DNA of 64,000 bases from Eutreptiella sp. 'Long Island Sound 2002'. Lineage: Eukaryota > Euglenozoa > Euglenophyceae > Eutreptiales > Eutreptiaceae. Of this stretch, positions 1 to 13,133 are shown piece by piece (within the stretch, counting starts at the first letter, position 1; the number at the start of each line of letters is the position of its first letter). The translations under genes were made by a program, and so were the position numbers. The stretch lies in contig OZ038391.1 of assembly GCA_964036045.1 (NCBI GenBank), positions 37,175,833-37,239,832 of the forward strand, given 5' to 3'. The notes below the pieces were generated by a model. The model searched no databases. It saw only the letters and a program-made list of their open reading frames with translations, and had not been told where the DNA came from.

Positions 1-2336
1 ATACCCCCCCCCTAAGGCCACAAAAGTTCCGGCATACCCCCCCCCGAGCCCACAAAAGTTCCGGCATAGACCCCCCTGAGCCCACAAAAGTTCCGGCATA
101 CCCCCCCCTGAGCCCATAAAAGCTCCGGCATACCCCCCCCCGAGCCCACAATAGTTCCGGCATACCCCCCTTGAGCCCACACAAGGTCCGGCGTACCCCC
201 CCCTGCGCGCACAAAAGCTCCGGCATACCCCCCCTTAAGCCCCCAAAAGTTCCCACATACCCCCCCCTGAGCCCCCAAAAGGTCCAGCATACCCCCCCGT
301 GAGCCCACAAAAGTTCCGCCATACCTCCCCCTTGAGCCCCCAAAAGTTCCGGAATACCCCCTCCTTGAGGCCCCAAAAGTTCCGGCATACCCCTCGCTAA
401 GCCCCCAAAAGTTCCGGCATACCCCCCCCTGGGCCACCAACATTTCCGGCGTACCCCCCCCGTGAGCCCCCAAAAGTTCCGGCATGCCCCCCCTTGAGGC
501 CACAAAACTTCCGGCATGCCCCCCCCTGAGCCCCCAAAAGTTCCGGCATTCCCCCCCCAAGCCCCCAAAAGTTCCGGCATACCCCCCTTGAGCCCACAAA
601 AGTTCCGGCATACCCGCCCCTAAGCCCACAAAAGGGCTGGCATACCACCCCCCTAAGCCCACAAAAGTTCCGGCATACCCCCTCCTAAGCCCACAATAGT
701 TCCGGCATACCCCCCCCTAGCCCACTAAAGATCCGGCATAGCCCCCCCTGTGCGCACACAAGTCCCGGCATCCGCCCCCCTGCGCCCACAAAAGCCCCGG
801 CATACCCCGCCTTGAGCCCCCAAACGTTCCGACGTACCCCCCTCTGAGCCCCCAAAAGTTCCGGCATACCCCCCCGTGAGCCCCCAAAAAATCCGCCATA
901 CCCCCCCCTAAGCCCCCAACTGTTCCGGCATACCCCCCTTGGGCGCACAGCTGATCGGCATACCCCCCCCCTATACCCACAAAATTTCCGGCATACCCCC
1001 CCCAAAGCCCCCGAAAGTTCTGGCATCCCCCCCCCAAAGCCCCCAAAGGTTCCGGCATACCCCCCCCTAAGCCCCCAAAAGTTCCGGCATACCCCCCCTA
1101 AGGCCACAAAAGTTCCCCCATACCCCCCCCATGAGCCCCCAAAAGCTCCGGCATACCCCCCCCTAAGCCCCCAAAAGTTCTGGCATCCCCCCCCCAAAGC
1201 CCCCAAAACTTGCGGCATACCCCCCCCCTAAGACCCCAAAGGTTCTGGCATACCCCCCCCTAAGCCCACAAAAGATCTGGCATAGCCCCCCCCGAGCCCA
1301 CAAAAGGTCCGGCATACGCCCCCTTGAGCCCCCAGAAGTTCCGTCATACTCCCTTCCTAAGCCCCCAAAAGTTCCGGCATACCCCTCCCTAAGCCCACAA
1401 AAGTTCCGGCATACCCCCCCCTGAGCCCACAAAAGGTCCGGCATACCCCCCCCCCAATCCTTCAAAAGTTGCGGCATATCCCCCCCCAAGCCCCCAAAAG
1501 TTCCGGCATATCCCCCCTGAGCCCACAAAAGTTCCGACGTACCCCCCTCTCAGCCCGGCATACCCCCCCCGTAAGACCCCAAAGGTTCTGGCATACCCCC
1601 CCCTAAGCCCACAAAAGTTCTGGCATAGCCCCCCCAGAGCCCACAAAAGGTCCGGCATACACCCCCTTGAGCCCCCAGAAGTTCCGTCATACTCCCTTCC
1701 TAAGCCCCCAAAAGTTCCGGCATACCCCTCCCTATGCCCACAAAAGTTCCGGCATACCCTTCCAAAGCCTCCAAAAGTTCCGGCATACGCCCCCCTAAGC
1801 CCCCAAAAGTTCCGGCATACCCCCCCGTGAGCCCACAAATGTTCCGACATACCCCCCCCGAGCCCCCAAAAGTTCCGGCACCCCCCCCCTAAGCCCACAA
1901 CATTTCGGGCATACCCCCCCAAAGCCCCCAAAAGTTCCGGCATACCCCCCCCTTAGCCCACAATAGTTCCGGCACCCCCCCCCCCGAGCCCACAAAAGTT
2001 CCGGCATAGCCCCCCCTAAGCCCACCAAAGTTCCGGCATACCCCCCCCTTAGCCCACAAAAGCTGCCGCATACCCCCGCCTGCGCATCCAAAGTTTTCGG
2101 CATACCCCCCCCCTGAGCCCCCAAAAGTTCCGGCATACCCCCCAGTGAGCCCGCAAAAGTTCCGGCATACCCCCCCCCAAGCCCCCAAAAGTTCCGGAAT
2201 ACCCCCCCCTTGAGCTCCCAAAAGATCCGGCATACCCCCCCCCTGAGCCCACAAAAGTTCCGGCATACCCGCCCCTAAGCCCACAAAAGGTCCGGCATAC
2301 CTCGACCTAAGCCCACAAAGGTTCCGCCTTCCCCCC

Positions 2337-2490
2337 CGTACAAGCCCACAATAGTTCCGGCATACCCACCCCTAGCCCACAAAAGTTCCGGCATAGCCCC
2401 GCCTGAGCCCCCACAAGTTCCGTCGTATCTCCCCTTGCGCCCACAAAAGCTCCGGCATACCCCCCCTTGAGCCCCCAAAAGTTCCGACAT
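2337..2490. repeat. 154-bp satellite segment, exact inverted match to 35,259-35,412
   Basis: Five consecutive monomers carry diagnostic variants (GTACAAGCCC, CATACCCACCCCTAG, CATAGCCCCGCC, GTCGTATCTCCCC and the C-run lengths between them). The reverse complement of the whole segment occurs at 35,259-35,412 with no mismatch that I could find by eye. Outside these limits the two arms diverge. Confidence 0.85.
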
Positions 2491-4070
2491 ACCCCCCCTT
2501 TGAGCCCCCAAAAGTTCCGGCATACCCCCCCGTCAGCCCACAAAAGTTCCGCCATACCTCCCCCTTGAGCCCACAAAAGTTCCGGCATACCCCCCCCCTG
2601 AGCCCACAAATGTTCCGGCATACCCCCCCCCCTGAGCCCCCAAAAGGTCCGGCATGCTCCCCCGTGACCCCACAAAGCTTCCGGCATGGCCCCCCCTGAG
2701 CCCTCAAAAGTTCCGGCATGCCCCCCCCCTAAGCCCCCAAAAGTTGCGGCATACCCCCCCCCAAGCCCCCAAAAGTTCCGGCATACCCCCGCTGAGCCCC
2801 CGAAAGTTCCGGCATACCCCCCCCCCCAAGCCCCCAAAAGTTCCGGCATGGCTCCTCTGAGGCCCTAAAAGTTCAGGCATACCCCTCCCTAAGCCCTCAA
2901 AATTTCCCACATACCCTTCCAAAGTCCCCAAAAGATCCGGCATAACCCCCCCTAAGCCCACAAAATTTCCGGCATACCCCCCCCTGAGCCCCCAAAAGTT
3001 CCGACATACCCCCCCCTGAGCCCCCAAAAGTTCCGGCATACCCCCCGTGAGCCCACAAAAGTTCCGGCATCCCCCCCTCCGAGCCCCCAAAAGTTGCGGC
3101 ATACCCCCCCCTAAGCCCACAAAACTTCCGGTATACCCCCCCCTAAGCCCACAAAACGTCCGGCATACGCCCCCCCAAGCCCACAAAAGTTCCGGCATAC
3201 CCCCCGTTAGCCCACAATAGTTCCGTCATACCCCCCTCCGAGCCCACAAAACTTCCGGCATAGCCCCCCCTGAGCCCACAAAACTTCCGGCATACCCCCC
3301 CGTGAGCCCACAATAGCTCCGGCATACCCCCCCTTGAGCGCCCAAAAGTTCCGGCATACCCCCCGCTGAGCCCACAAAAGTTCCAGCATACCCCCCCAGA
3401 GCCCCAAAAAGGTCCGGCATACCCCCCCCTGAGCCCCCAAAAAGTTCCGGCATACCCCCCGCTGAGCCCGGTACACTTCCGGCATACCCCCCCCTAAGCC
3501 CACAAAATTTCCGGCATGCCCCCCCCTTGAGCCCACAAAAGTTCTTGAATAACCCCTCAAAGCCCCCAAAAGTTCTGGCATATCCCCCCCAGGCCCCCAA
3601 AAGTTCTGGCATAACCCCCCCTTGAGCGCCAAAAGTTCCGGCATACCCCCCCTTGAGCCCACAAAAGTTCCGGCATGCCCCCCCCAAAGCCCCCCAAAAG
3701 TTCTGGAATACCCCCCAAAGCCCCCAAAAGTTCTGGCATATCCCCCCCAGGCCCCCAAAAGTTCTGGCATAACGCCCCCTTGAGCGCCAAAAGTTCCGGC
3801 ATACCCCCCCCCCAAGCCCACAAAAGTTCCGGCATACCCCCCCCTAAGCCCACAAAAGTTTCCGGCACCCCCCCCCCCTGGAGCCCCCAAAAGTTCCGGC
3901 ATACCCCCCCCTGAGCGCACAACACTTCCGGCATACCCCCCCCTTAAGCCCACAAAATTTCCGGCATACCCCCCCCAAAGCCCCCAAAAGTTCTGGCATA
4001 CCCCCCCCAAAGCCCCCAAAAGTTCCGGCATACCCCCCCCAGGCCCCCAAAAGTTCCGGCATACCCCCCC

Positions 4071-5300
4071 CTAATCGCCAAAAGTTCCGGCATACCCCCC
4101 CCTAAGCCCAAAAAAGTTCCGCCATACCCCCCACCGGAGCCCACAAAAGTTCCGGCATAGCCCCCCCCTGAGCCCATAAATGTTCCGGCATATCCCCCCT
4201 GAGCCCACAAAGTTCCGGCATACCCCCTCCGTGAGGCCACAACAGTTCCCGCATCCCCCCCTCTGATCCCACAAAAGTTCCGGCATACCCCCCCAAGCCC
4301 GCAAAAGTTCCGGCATACCCCCCCATAAGCCCACAAAAATTCCGGCATACCCCCCCCTAAGCCCACAAAAGGTCCGGCATTTCCCCCCCTAAGCCCACAA
4401 AAGTTCCGGCATACCCCCACCTAAGCCCACAATAGTTCCGGCATACCCCCCCCCGAGCCCACAAAAGTTCTGGCATACCCCCCCCTGAGCCCACAAAATT
4501 TCCCGCATACCCCTCCCCAAGCCCCCAAAAGGTCCGGCATACCCCCCCCTAAGCCCACAAAAGTTCCGGCATACCCCTCCCTGAGCCCACAAAAGTTCCG
4601 GCGTACCCCCCCCCCTGAGCCCAGAAAAGTTCCGGCGTACCCCCGTGTGAGCCCCGAAAAGTTCCGGCATACCCCGGCCTTAGCGCACAACAGTTCCGGC
4701 ATACCCCCCCCTAAGCCCACAAAATTTCCGGCATACCCCAAAGCCCCCAAAAGTTCCGGCATACCCCCCCCAAAGCCCCCAAAAGTCCCGGCATACGCCC
4801 CCCCCATTCCTTCAAAAGTTCCCGCATACCCCCCCCTAAGCCCACAATTTCTTTCCGGCATACCCCCCCCAAAACCCCCAAAATTTCTGGCATATCCCCC
4901 CCAAAGCCCCCAAAAGTTCCGGGGTACCCCCCCTTAAGCCCACAAAACTTTCGGTATACCCCCCCATGCGCCAACAAAAGTTTCGGCATACCTCCCCCAA
5001 AGGCCCCAAAACTCCCAGCATACCCCCACCTAAGCCCCCAAAAGTTCCGGCATACCCCCCTCTAAGCCCCCAAAAGTTGCGGCATACCCCCCGTGAGCCC
5101 ACAAAAGTTCCGGCACCACCCCCCCAGGAGCCCCCAAAAAGTTCCGGCATACCCCCCCTTGAGCCCCCAAAAGTTCCGGCATACCCCCCCCTAAGCCCAC
5201 AAAAGTTCCGGTATACCCCCCCCTAAGCCCACAAAAGTTCCGGCATAAATCCCCGTGAGTACAAAAAAGTTCCGGCATACCCCCATTGAGCCCCCAAAAG
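4071..5300. repeat. Higher-order satellite repeat, first copy (partner 6,824-7,865)
   Basis: A series of unusual variants recurs in the same order downstream. CTAATCGCCAAAAG is at 4,071 and 6,824 (offset 2,753). GGCCTTAGCGCACAACAG is at 4,676 and 7,491 (offset 2,815). TAAATCCCCGTGAGT is near 5,246 and 7,812. The offset drifts because the second copy holds a local extra duplication near 6,920-7,190 and later indels. A block of about 1 kb or more was therefore duplicated as a unit, on top of the 32-bp monomer structure. Confidence 0.8.
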
Positions 5301-6823
5301 TTCCGACATACCCCCCTCCGAGCCCCCGAAAGTTGCGGCATACCCCCCCCTAAGCCCACAAAACTTCCGGTATACCCCCCCCTAAGCCCACAAAACGTCC
5401 GGCATACGCCCCCCCAAGCCCACAAAAGTTCCGGCATACCCCCCGTTAGCCCACAATAGTTCCGTCATACCCCCCTCCGAGCCCACAAAAGTTCCAGCAT
5501 AGCCCCCCCTGAGCCCACAAAACGTCCGGCAACCCAACCCCCCCGTGAGCCCACAAAAGCTCCGGCATTTCCCCCCTTGAGCGCCCAAAAGTTCCGGCAT
5601 ACCCCCCGCTGAGCCCACAAAAGTTCCAGCATACCCACCCAGAGCCCCAAAAAGGTCCGGCATACCCCCCCCCTGAGCCCCCAAACAGTTCCGGCATACC
5701 CCCTGCTGAGCCCGGTACACTTCCGGCATACCCCCCCCTAAGCCCACAAAATTTTCGGCATGCCCCCCCCAAAGCCCCCCAAAAGTTCTGGAATAACCCC
5801 CCAAAGCCCCCAAAAGTTCTGGCAAACCCCCCCCAGGCCCCCAAAAGTTCTGGCATATCCCCCCCTTGAGCGCCAAAAGTTCCGGCATACCCCCCCCTTG
5901 AGCCCACAAAAGTTCCGGCGTCCCCCCCCCAAAGCCCCCCAAAAGTTCTGGAATACCCCCCAAAGCCCCCAAAAGTTCTGGCATATCCCCCCCAGGCCCC
6001 CAAAAGTTCTGGCATAACCCCCCCTTGAGCGCCAAAAGTTCCGGCATACCCCCCCCTGAGCCCACAAAAGTTCCGGCATGCCCCCCCCAAAGGCCCCCAA
6101 AAGTTCTGGAATACCCCCCAAAGCCCCCAAAAGTTCTGGCATATCCCCCCCAGGCCCCCAAAAGTTCTGGCATAACCCCCCCTTGAGCGCCAAAAGTTCT
6201 GGCATGACTCCCCCCTAAGCCCAAAAAAGTTCCGGCATACCCCCCCCCAAGCCCACAAAATTTCCGGCATACCCCCCCCCTAAGCCCACAAAAGTTCCGG
6301 CATACCCCCCCCCTTGAGCCCCCAAAAGTTCCGGCATACCCCCCTGTGAGCGCACAACACTTCCGGCATACCCCCCCCCCTAAGCCCCCAAAAGTTCTGG
6401 CATACCCTCCCAAAGCCTACAAAAGTTCTGGCATACCCTCCCAAAGCCTGCAAAAGTACCCCCCCCAGGCCCTCAAAAGATCCGCCATTACCCCCCCTTG
6501 AGCGCCAAAAGTTCCGGCATCCCCCCCCTCTAAGCTCAAAAAAAGTTCCGGTATACCCCCCCCCCCTAAGCCCACAAAAATTCCGGCATACCCCCCCCTG
6601 AGCACACAAAAGTTCCGGCATACCCCCGCCCTGGAGCCCCCAAAAGTTCCGGCATACCCCCCCCTGAGCGCACAACACTTCCGGCATACCCCCCCCTTAA
6701 GCCCACAAAATTTCCGGCATACCCCCCCCAAAGCCCCCAAACGTTCTGGCATACCCCCCTCAGAGCCCCCAAAAGTTCCGGCATACCCCCCGTAGGCCCC
6801 CAAAAGTTCCGGCATACCCCCCC

Positions 6824-7865
6824 CTAATCGCCAAAAGTTCCGGCATACCCCCCCCTAAGCCCAAAAAAGTTCCGCCATACCCCTCCCCGGAGCCCACAAA
6901 AGTTCCGGCATATCCCCCCTGAGCCCACAAAGTTCCGGCATACCCCCTCCGTGAGGCCACAACAGTTCCGGCTTCCCCCCCTCTGATCCCACAGAAGTTC
7001 CGGCATACCCCCGCAAGCCCCCAAAAGTTCCGGCATACCCCCCCATAAGCCCACAAAAGTTCCGGCATACCCCCCCCTAAGCCCACAAAAGGTCCGGCAT
7101 TTCCCCCCCTAAGCCCACAAAGTTCCGGCATACCCCCTCCGTGAGGCCACAACAGTTCCGGCTTCCCCCCCTCTGATCCCACAAAAGTTCCGGCATACCC
7201 CCCCAAGCCCCCAAAAGTTCCGGCATACCCCCCCATAAGCCCACAAAAATTCCGGCATACCCCCCCCCTAAGCCCACCAAAGGTCCGGCATTTCCCCCCC
7301 TAAGCCCACAAAACTTCCGGTATACCCCTCCCCAAGCCCCCAAAAGGTCCGGCATACCCCCCCCTAAGCCCACAAAAGTTCCGGCATACCCCTCCCTGAG
7401 CCCACAAAAGTTCCGGCGTACCCCCCCCCCTGAGCCCACAAAAGTTCCGGCGTACCCCCGTGTGAGCCCCCAAAAGTTCCGGCATACCCCGGCCTTAGCG
7501 CACAACAGCTCCGGCATACCCCCCCCTAAGCCCCCAAAAGTTCTGGCATACCCCCCCCAAAGCCTTCAAAAGTCCCGGCATACGCCCCCCCCCCATTCCT
7601 TCAAAAGTTCCCGCATACCCCCCCCCCTAAGCCCACAATTTCTTTCCGGCCTACCCCCCCCAAAGCCCCCAAAATTTCTGGCATATCCCCCCCAAAGCCC
7701 CCAAAAGTTCCGGCGTACCCCCCCTTAAGCCCACAAAATTTCCGGTATACCCCCCCCGAAGCCCCTGAAAGTTCCGGCATACCCCCCCCTAAGCCCACAA
7801 AAGTTCCGGCATAAATCCCCGTGAGTCCTTCAAAAGTTCCGGCATACCCCCATTGAGCCCCCAAA
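6824..7865. repeat. Higher-order satellite repeat, second copy (partner 4,071-5,300)
   Basis: This is the downstream partner of the block at 4,071-5,300, with the same ordered variant monomers. It contains a further internal duplication: the variants with CCTCCGTGAGGCCACAACAG followed by CTCTGATCCCACA occur near 6,950 and again near 7,135. This suggests repeated unequal exchange at different scales. Confidence 0.75.
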
Positions 7866-10800
7866 AGTTCCGGCATACCCCTCCCTAAGCCCCCAAAAGT
7901 TCCGGCATGCCCCTCCCCCGAGCCCACCAAAGTTCCGCCATACCCGCCCCCGAGCCCACAAAAGTTCCGGCATACCCGCCCCCGTGCGCACAAAAGTTGC
8001 GGCATAGCCCCCCATGAGCCCACAAAAGTTCCGGCATACCCCCCCCCCAAGCCCTCAATAGTTGCGGCATACGCCCCCCCGAGCCCACAAGAGTTTCGGC
8101 ACAGCCCCCCTTGAGCCCACAAAAGCTCTGGCATACCCCCTCTTGAGCCGACAGAAGTTCCGGCATAGCCCCTCCTGAGCCCACAAAAGTTCCGGCATAA
8201 CCCCCCATGAGCCCACAAAAGTTCCGGCATACCCCCCCCCCCAAGCCCTCAATAGTTGCGGCATACCCCCCCTGAGCCCACAAGAGTTTGGGCATAGCCC
8301 CCCTTGGGCCCACAAAAGCTCCGGCATACCCCCCCTTGAGCCCACACAAGTTCCGGCATACCCCCCCCAAAGCCCCCAAAAGTTCCGGCATACCCCCCCT
8401 CCAAGCCCCCAAAAGTTCCGGCATACCCCCCCCTAAGCCTTCAAAAGTTCGAGCATACCCCCCTGAACCCACAAAGGTTCCGGCATACCCCCCCTAAGCT
8501 CACAAAAGTTCCGGCATACCCCCCCCTAAGCCCACAATAGTTCCGGCATAGCCCCCCCTAGCCCACAAAAGTTCTGGCATCCCCCCCCTAAGCCCACAAA
8601 AGTTCTGGCATACCCCCCCCCCCGAGCCCACAAAAGTTCCGGCATACCCCTTCGTGACCCAAGAAAAGTTCCGGCATACCCCCCCTTGAGCCCCCAGAAG
8701 TTCCCGGATAACCCCCCCCGAGCCCACAAAAGTTCCGGCATACCCCCCCCCGAGCCCACAAAAATTCCGGCATACCCCTCCCTAAGCCCCCAAAAGTTCT
8801 GGCATACCCCCCCCAAAGCCCCCAAAAGTTGCGGTGTACCCCCCACTAAGCCTCCAACAGTTCCGGCATACCCCGCCCTAAGCCCCCAAAAGTTCCGGCA
8901 TACCCCCCCCCCAATCCCAGAAAAGTTCCGGCCTACCCCCCCCTAAGCCCATAATGGTCCCTGCATACCCCCCCCGCGAGCCCACAAAAGTTCCGGCATA
9001 CCCCCCTTTGAGCCCACAAAAGTTCCGGCATACCCGCTCGAGCCGCCAAAAGTTCCGGCATGCCCCCCCTAAGCCCACAAAAGTTCCTGCATACCCCCCC
9101 CCGAGCCCACAAAAGTTCTGGCAAACCCCTTCTGAGCCCCCAAAAGTTCCGGCATACCCCCCCCTTAGACCACATAAGTTCCGGCATACCCTCCCCTGAG
9201 CCCACGATAGTTCCGGAATTCCCTCCCCCGAGCCCACAAAAGTTCCGGCATACCCGCCCTAACCGCACAACAGTTCCGGCATACCCCCCCCCCCTAAGCC
9301 CCCAAAAGTTCCGGCATATCCCCCCCCAAGTCCCCTAAAGTTCCGGCATACCCCTCCCTAAGCCCCCAAAAGTTCCGGCATACCCCCCCCAAGTTCCCAA
9401 AAGTTCCGGCATCCCCCCCCTGAGCGCACAAAGGTTCCGGCATCCCCCCTCCCTAAGCCCCCAAAAGTTCCGGCATATCCTCCCTAAGCCCACAACATTT
9501 CCGCCATAGCCCCCCTGAGCCCACAAAAGCTCCGGCATACCCCCCCCTGAGCACACAAAAGTTGTGGCATACCCCCCCCCGAGCCATCAAAATTTCCGGC
9601 ATACCCCCCCCTGAGCCCCAAAAAGTTCCGGCATACCCCCCTGTGAGCCCCCAAAAGTTCCGGCATACCCCCCCCAAAGTCCCGTAAAGTTCCGACATAC
9701 CCCTCCCTAAGCCCCCAAAAGTTCCGGCATCCCCCCCCTAAGCCCACAAAGGTTCCGGCATCCCCCACCCTAAGCCCCCAAAAGTTCCGGCATATCCCCC
9801 CTAAGCCCACAACATTTCCGCCATAGCCCCCCTGAGCCCACAAAAGCTCCGGCATAACCCCCCCCCCGAGCCATCAAAAGTTCCGGCATACCCCCCCAAG
9901 TTCCCCAAAGTTACGGAATACCCCCTCTTGAACCCCCAAAAGTTCCGGCATACCCCCCCCTGAGCCACCAAAAGATCCGGCATACCCCCCCGGAGCCCAC
10001 AAACGTTCCGCCATACCCCCCCCCGAAGCCCACAAAATTTCCGGCATACCCCCCCCCTAAGCCCACGATAGTTCCGGCATACCCCCCCCGAGCCCACACA
10101 AGTTCCGGCATACCCCCCCTTGAGCCCACAAAAGTTCTGGCATACCCCCCCCTGAGCCGCCAAAAGTTCCGGCATACCCCCCCTAAGCCCACAAAAGTTC
10201 CGGCATACCCCCCCCTGAGCCCACAAAAGCTCCGGCATACCCCCCCTTGAGCCCTCAAAAGTTCCGGCATACCCCCCCCAAAGCCCCCAAAAGCTCCGGC
10301 ATACCCATGCCAAAGCCCCCAAAAGCTCCGGCATACCCCCCCCCAAGCCCCCAAAACTTCCGGCATACCCCCCCCTGAGCCCACAAAGTTTCCGGCATAC
10401 CCCCCCCCCTAAGCCCACAATAGTTCCGGCATACGCCCCCACCCGAGCCCACAAAAGTTCCGGCATAGCCCCACCTGAGCCCACAAAAGTTGTAGCATAC
10501 CCCCCCCCCCTAAGCCCACAAAAGCTCCGGCATACTCCCCCTTCAGCCCACAAAATTTCCGGCTACCCCCCCTTGAGCCCCCAAAAGTTCGGGCTACCCC
10601 CCCTAAGCCCACAAAAGTTCTGGAATACCCCCCCCTTGAGCCCACAAAAGTTCCGGCGTACCCCCCGCCCTGAGCCCACAAAAGTTCCGGCATACCCCCC
10701 CGTGAGCCCACAAAAGTTCCAGCATACCCCGCCCTGAGCCCACAAAATTCCAGCATACCCTCCGTTGAGCACCCAAAATATGCTGCATACCCCCCACTTA

Positions 10801-12239
10801 GCCCCCAAAAGTTCCGGCATACCCCACCCTAAGCTCACAATAGTTCTGGCATACCCCCCCCTGAGCCCACAAAAGTTCCGGCATACCCCCCCCTAAGCCC
10901 CCAAAAGTTCCGGCATACCCCCCCACAAGCCCACAAAAGTTCCGGCATACCCCCCCCTAAGCCCATAATAGTTCCTGCGTACCCCCCCCCGCGAGGCAAC
11001 AAAAGTTCCGGCATACCCCGCCTTGAGCCCCCAAAACATCCGGCATACCCGCCCCTAAGGCCCCAAAAGTTCCGGCATATCCCCCCTAAGCCCATAACAG
11101 TTCCGGCATACCCCCCCCGCGAGCCCACAAAAGTTCCGGCATCCCCCCCCCCCCAGCCCCCAAAAGCTCCAGCATACCCTCCCTTGAGCCCACAAAGGTC
11201 CGGCATACCCCCCCCTGAGCACACAAATGTTCCGGCATACCCCGCCCTGAGCCCACAAAAGTTCCGGCATACCCGCCCTAAGCGCACAACACTTTCGGCA
11301 TACCCCCCCGAGCCCACAAAAGTTCCGGCATACCCCCCCCTTGAGCCCCCAAAAGTTCCGGCATACCCCCCCAAAGTCTCCAACAGTTCCGGCATACCCG
11401 CCCCCAAGGCCCCAAAAGTTCCGGCATACCCCCTCTAAAGCCCCCAAAAGTTCCGGCATACCCCCCCGAGCCCACAAAAGTTCCGGCATAGTCCCCCCTG
11501 AGCCCACAAAAGCTCTGGCATACCCCCCCCTTGAGCACATAATAGTTTCGGCATACCCCCCCGAGCCCACAAAATTTCCGGCATACCCCCCCCTGAGCCC
11601 CCAAAAGTTCCGGCATACCCCCCCCAAGTCCCCAAAAGTTCCGGCATACGCCCCCCTAGTCCCATAATAGTTCCGGCATACCCCCCCCCGCGAGCCCACA
11701 AAAGTTCCGGCATATCCCCCCCCCCGAGCCCCCAAAAGCTCCGGCATACCCCCCCCTTGAGCCCACAAAAGTTCCGGCATACCCCCCCCTGAGCACATAA
11801 AATTTCCGGCATACCCCGCCCTGAGCCCACAAAAGTTCCGGCATACCCGCCCTAAGCGCACAACACTTTCGGCATACCCCCCCGAGCCCACAAAAGTTCC
11901 GGCATACCCCCCCCTGAGCCCCCAAAAGTTCCGGCATACCCCCCCCCAAGTCCCCAACAGTTCCGGCATACCCCCCCTAAGGCCCCAGAAGTTTCGGCAT
12001 AACCCCCTTTGAGCCCCCAAAAGTTCCGGCATACCCCCCCCGAGCCCACAAAGGTTCCGGCATACCCCTCCCTAAGCCCCCAAAAGTTCCGGCATACCCC
12101 TTCTAAGCTCACAATAGTTCCGGCATACCCCCCCGAGCCCACAAAAGTTTCGGCATAGCCCCCCCTGAGCCCGCAAAAGCTCTGGCATACCCCCCCTTGA
12201 GCACACAAAATTTCCGGCATACCCCCCCCCCCCTGTGCC

Positions 12240-12250
12240 CCAAAAAGTTC
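12240..12250 (+). repeat. Left target-site duplication of LINE-A (CCAAAAAGTTC)
   Basis: The satellite ends in CCAAAAAGTTC, and non-satellite sequence starts at 12,251. The same 11 bases with the same unusual run of five A recur at 17,874-17,884, where the satellite resumes with CGGCATA. Typical monomers have four A at this point, so the shared five-A variant favours a true duplication. Confidence 0.7.
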
Positions 12251-13133
12251 ATGACCTTCCTGGGCACGGAACCCAGGAATGAAGTGGTGGTGCCGGGACC
12301 GGATGTCCAGCACACCCGCATACTATTTAAGGAGTTGGATCTGACAAGGACGAAATCACTGGTCACCCAGTTGGGGCGGAGGCCCCGGTTTGCGATCATG
12401 CCTGTCCCATGGTACAAGGGGTCCGCTATGCAGGGGAAACTGTATCAGCGCTCTGCATTTGTGCGTAGAGAGAAGAAGACTGATCACGCCCCTTTCCTCT
12501 TTTCGTATGTGCTTGCGGCTTTCTGGGACATGGGGGAAATTCTGGGTGTCAGTAGCAAGTTTGCCCTACAGTCGACGGCGTACAACCAAGTCCGTTTTGA
12601 CTAAGGATGCCATGGAGTACCTCCGCCCCCATATGATGTGGCTGAATGAAAGCGCGGGGTTGGTCGTGGTGGACGAGGGGTCGGGGGAGTGGCTCACGGA
12701 CTCGGACGTGGACGCCTCCTCCACAGCGAGTACGGTCCCTGAGACATGGGGCCCGGTAACCAGTGTCTATGCCATAAACGTGCCTCCGTGGTATGACTAG
12801 AAAGCGGTACACAGTATGTTGGGGGCGACTGCCGACGAGAAGTTTGTGGTTCATAGAGTTCGGTGGAGTGTTGGCGAATTGCGAACCTGCACCTGGAAGG
12901 TGCGGGGGCCAGGAGTTCAGGACCTCGTGGGACACCTTCTGCGGTCGACGGAGGGTGACTCCCCAGTCCACATCATTAGTTCGCAAGAATACACTACTCG
13001 TCGGGGCAAACCGGCCAACAAAGGCGGAGCGAAGCGGGACGCGCGGCCGGCGCCTGCAGTTGAGATGATGGACTTGGATATGGTGAAGTTTATGAAACGC
13101 ACTAGGGAGGGGGATGTTAAACCGTCCTCATGA
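12251..13133 (+). pseudogene. LINE-A ORF1, C-terminal part (gag-like), broken
   Basis: The readable protein aligns by eye with the C-terminal half of LINE-B ORF1. APFLFSYVLAAFWD in LINE-A matches APFLWHQIHSSLCQ in LINE-B. The later run INVPPWYD...VHRVRW matches LYDVPVWMGD...VYRLNW, and IISSQEY matches IVTMDHY. A one-base frameshift in a T run near 12,595-12,600 and an in-frame TAG at 12,798-12,800 break it. The C-terminus is basic (GKPANKGGAKRDARP), consistent with nucleic-acid binding, but I recognise no CCHC knuckle or RRM. The ORF ends in a TGA at 13,131-13,133 that overlaps the ORF2 ATG by ATGA. The start is lost by truncation. Confidence 0.8.

Larger units (their letters stand above)
1..12239. 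repeat. About 32-bp satellite array, block A (C-rich strand on +)
   Basis: The stretch is an uninterrupted tandem array. The consensus unit on + is CCGGCATA, a run of about 6-14 C, a variable core (CTGAG, CTAAG, TTGAG or CCAAAG), then CCCACAAAAGTT or CCCCCAAAAGTT. Unit length is about 30-33 bp and varies mainly with the C run. Point variants are common (GTTCTGG, GTTGCGG, TATAGCC, GGAATAC). Long open frames on both strands encode short Gly/Pro-rich peptides, but they exist because units near 33 bp preserve frame and stops fall in limited frames. I see no gene here. Confidence 0.97.

Noticed and set aside
1-12239. CRISPR array
   Set aside because: Repeats are contiguous with no unique spacers, units vary, and the rest of the window is eukaryotic retroelements.
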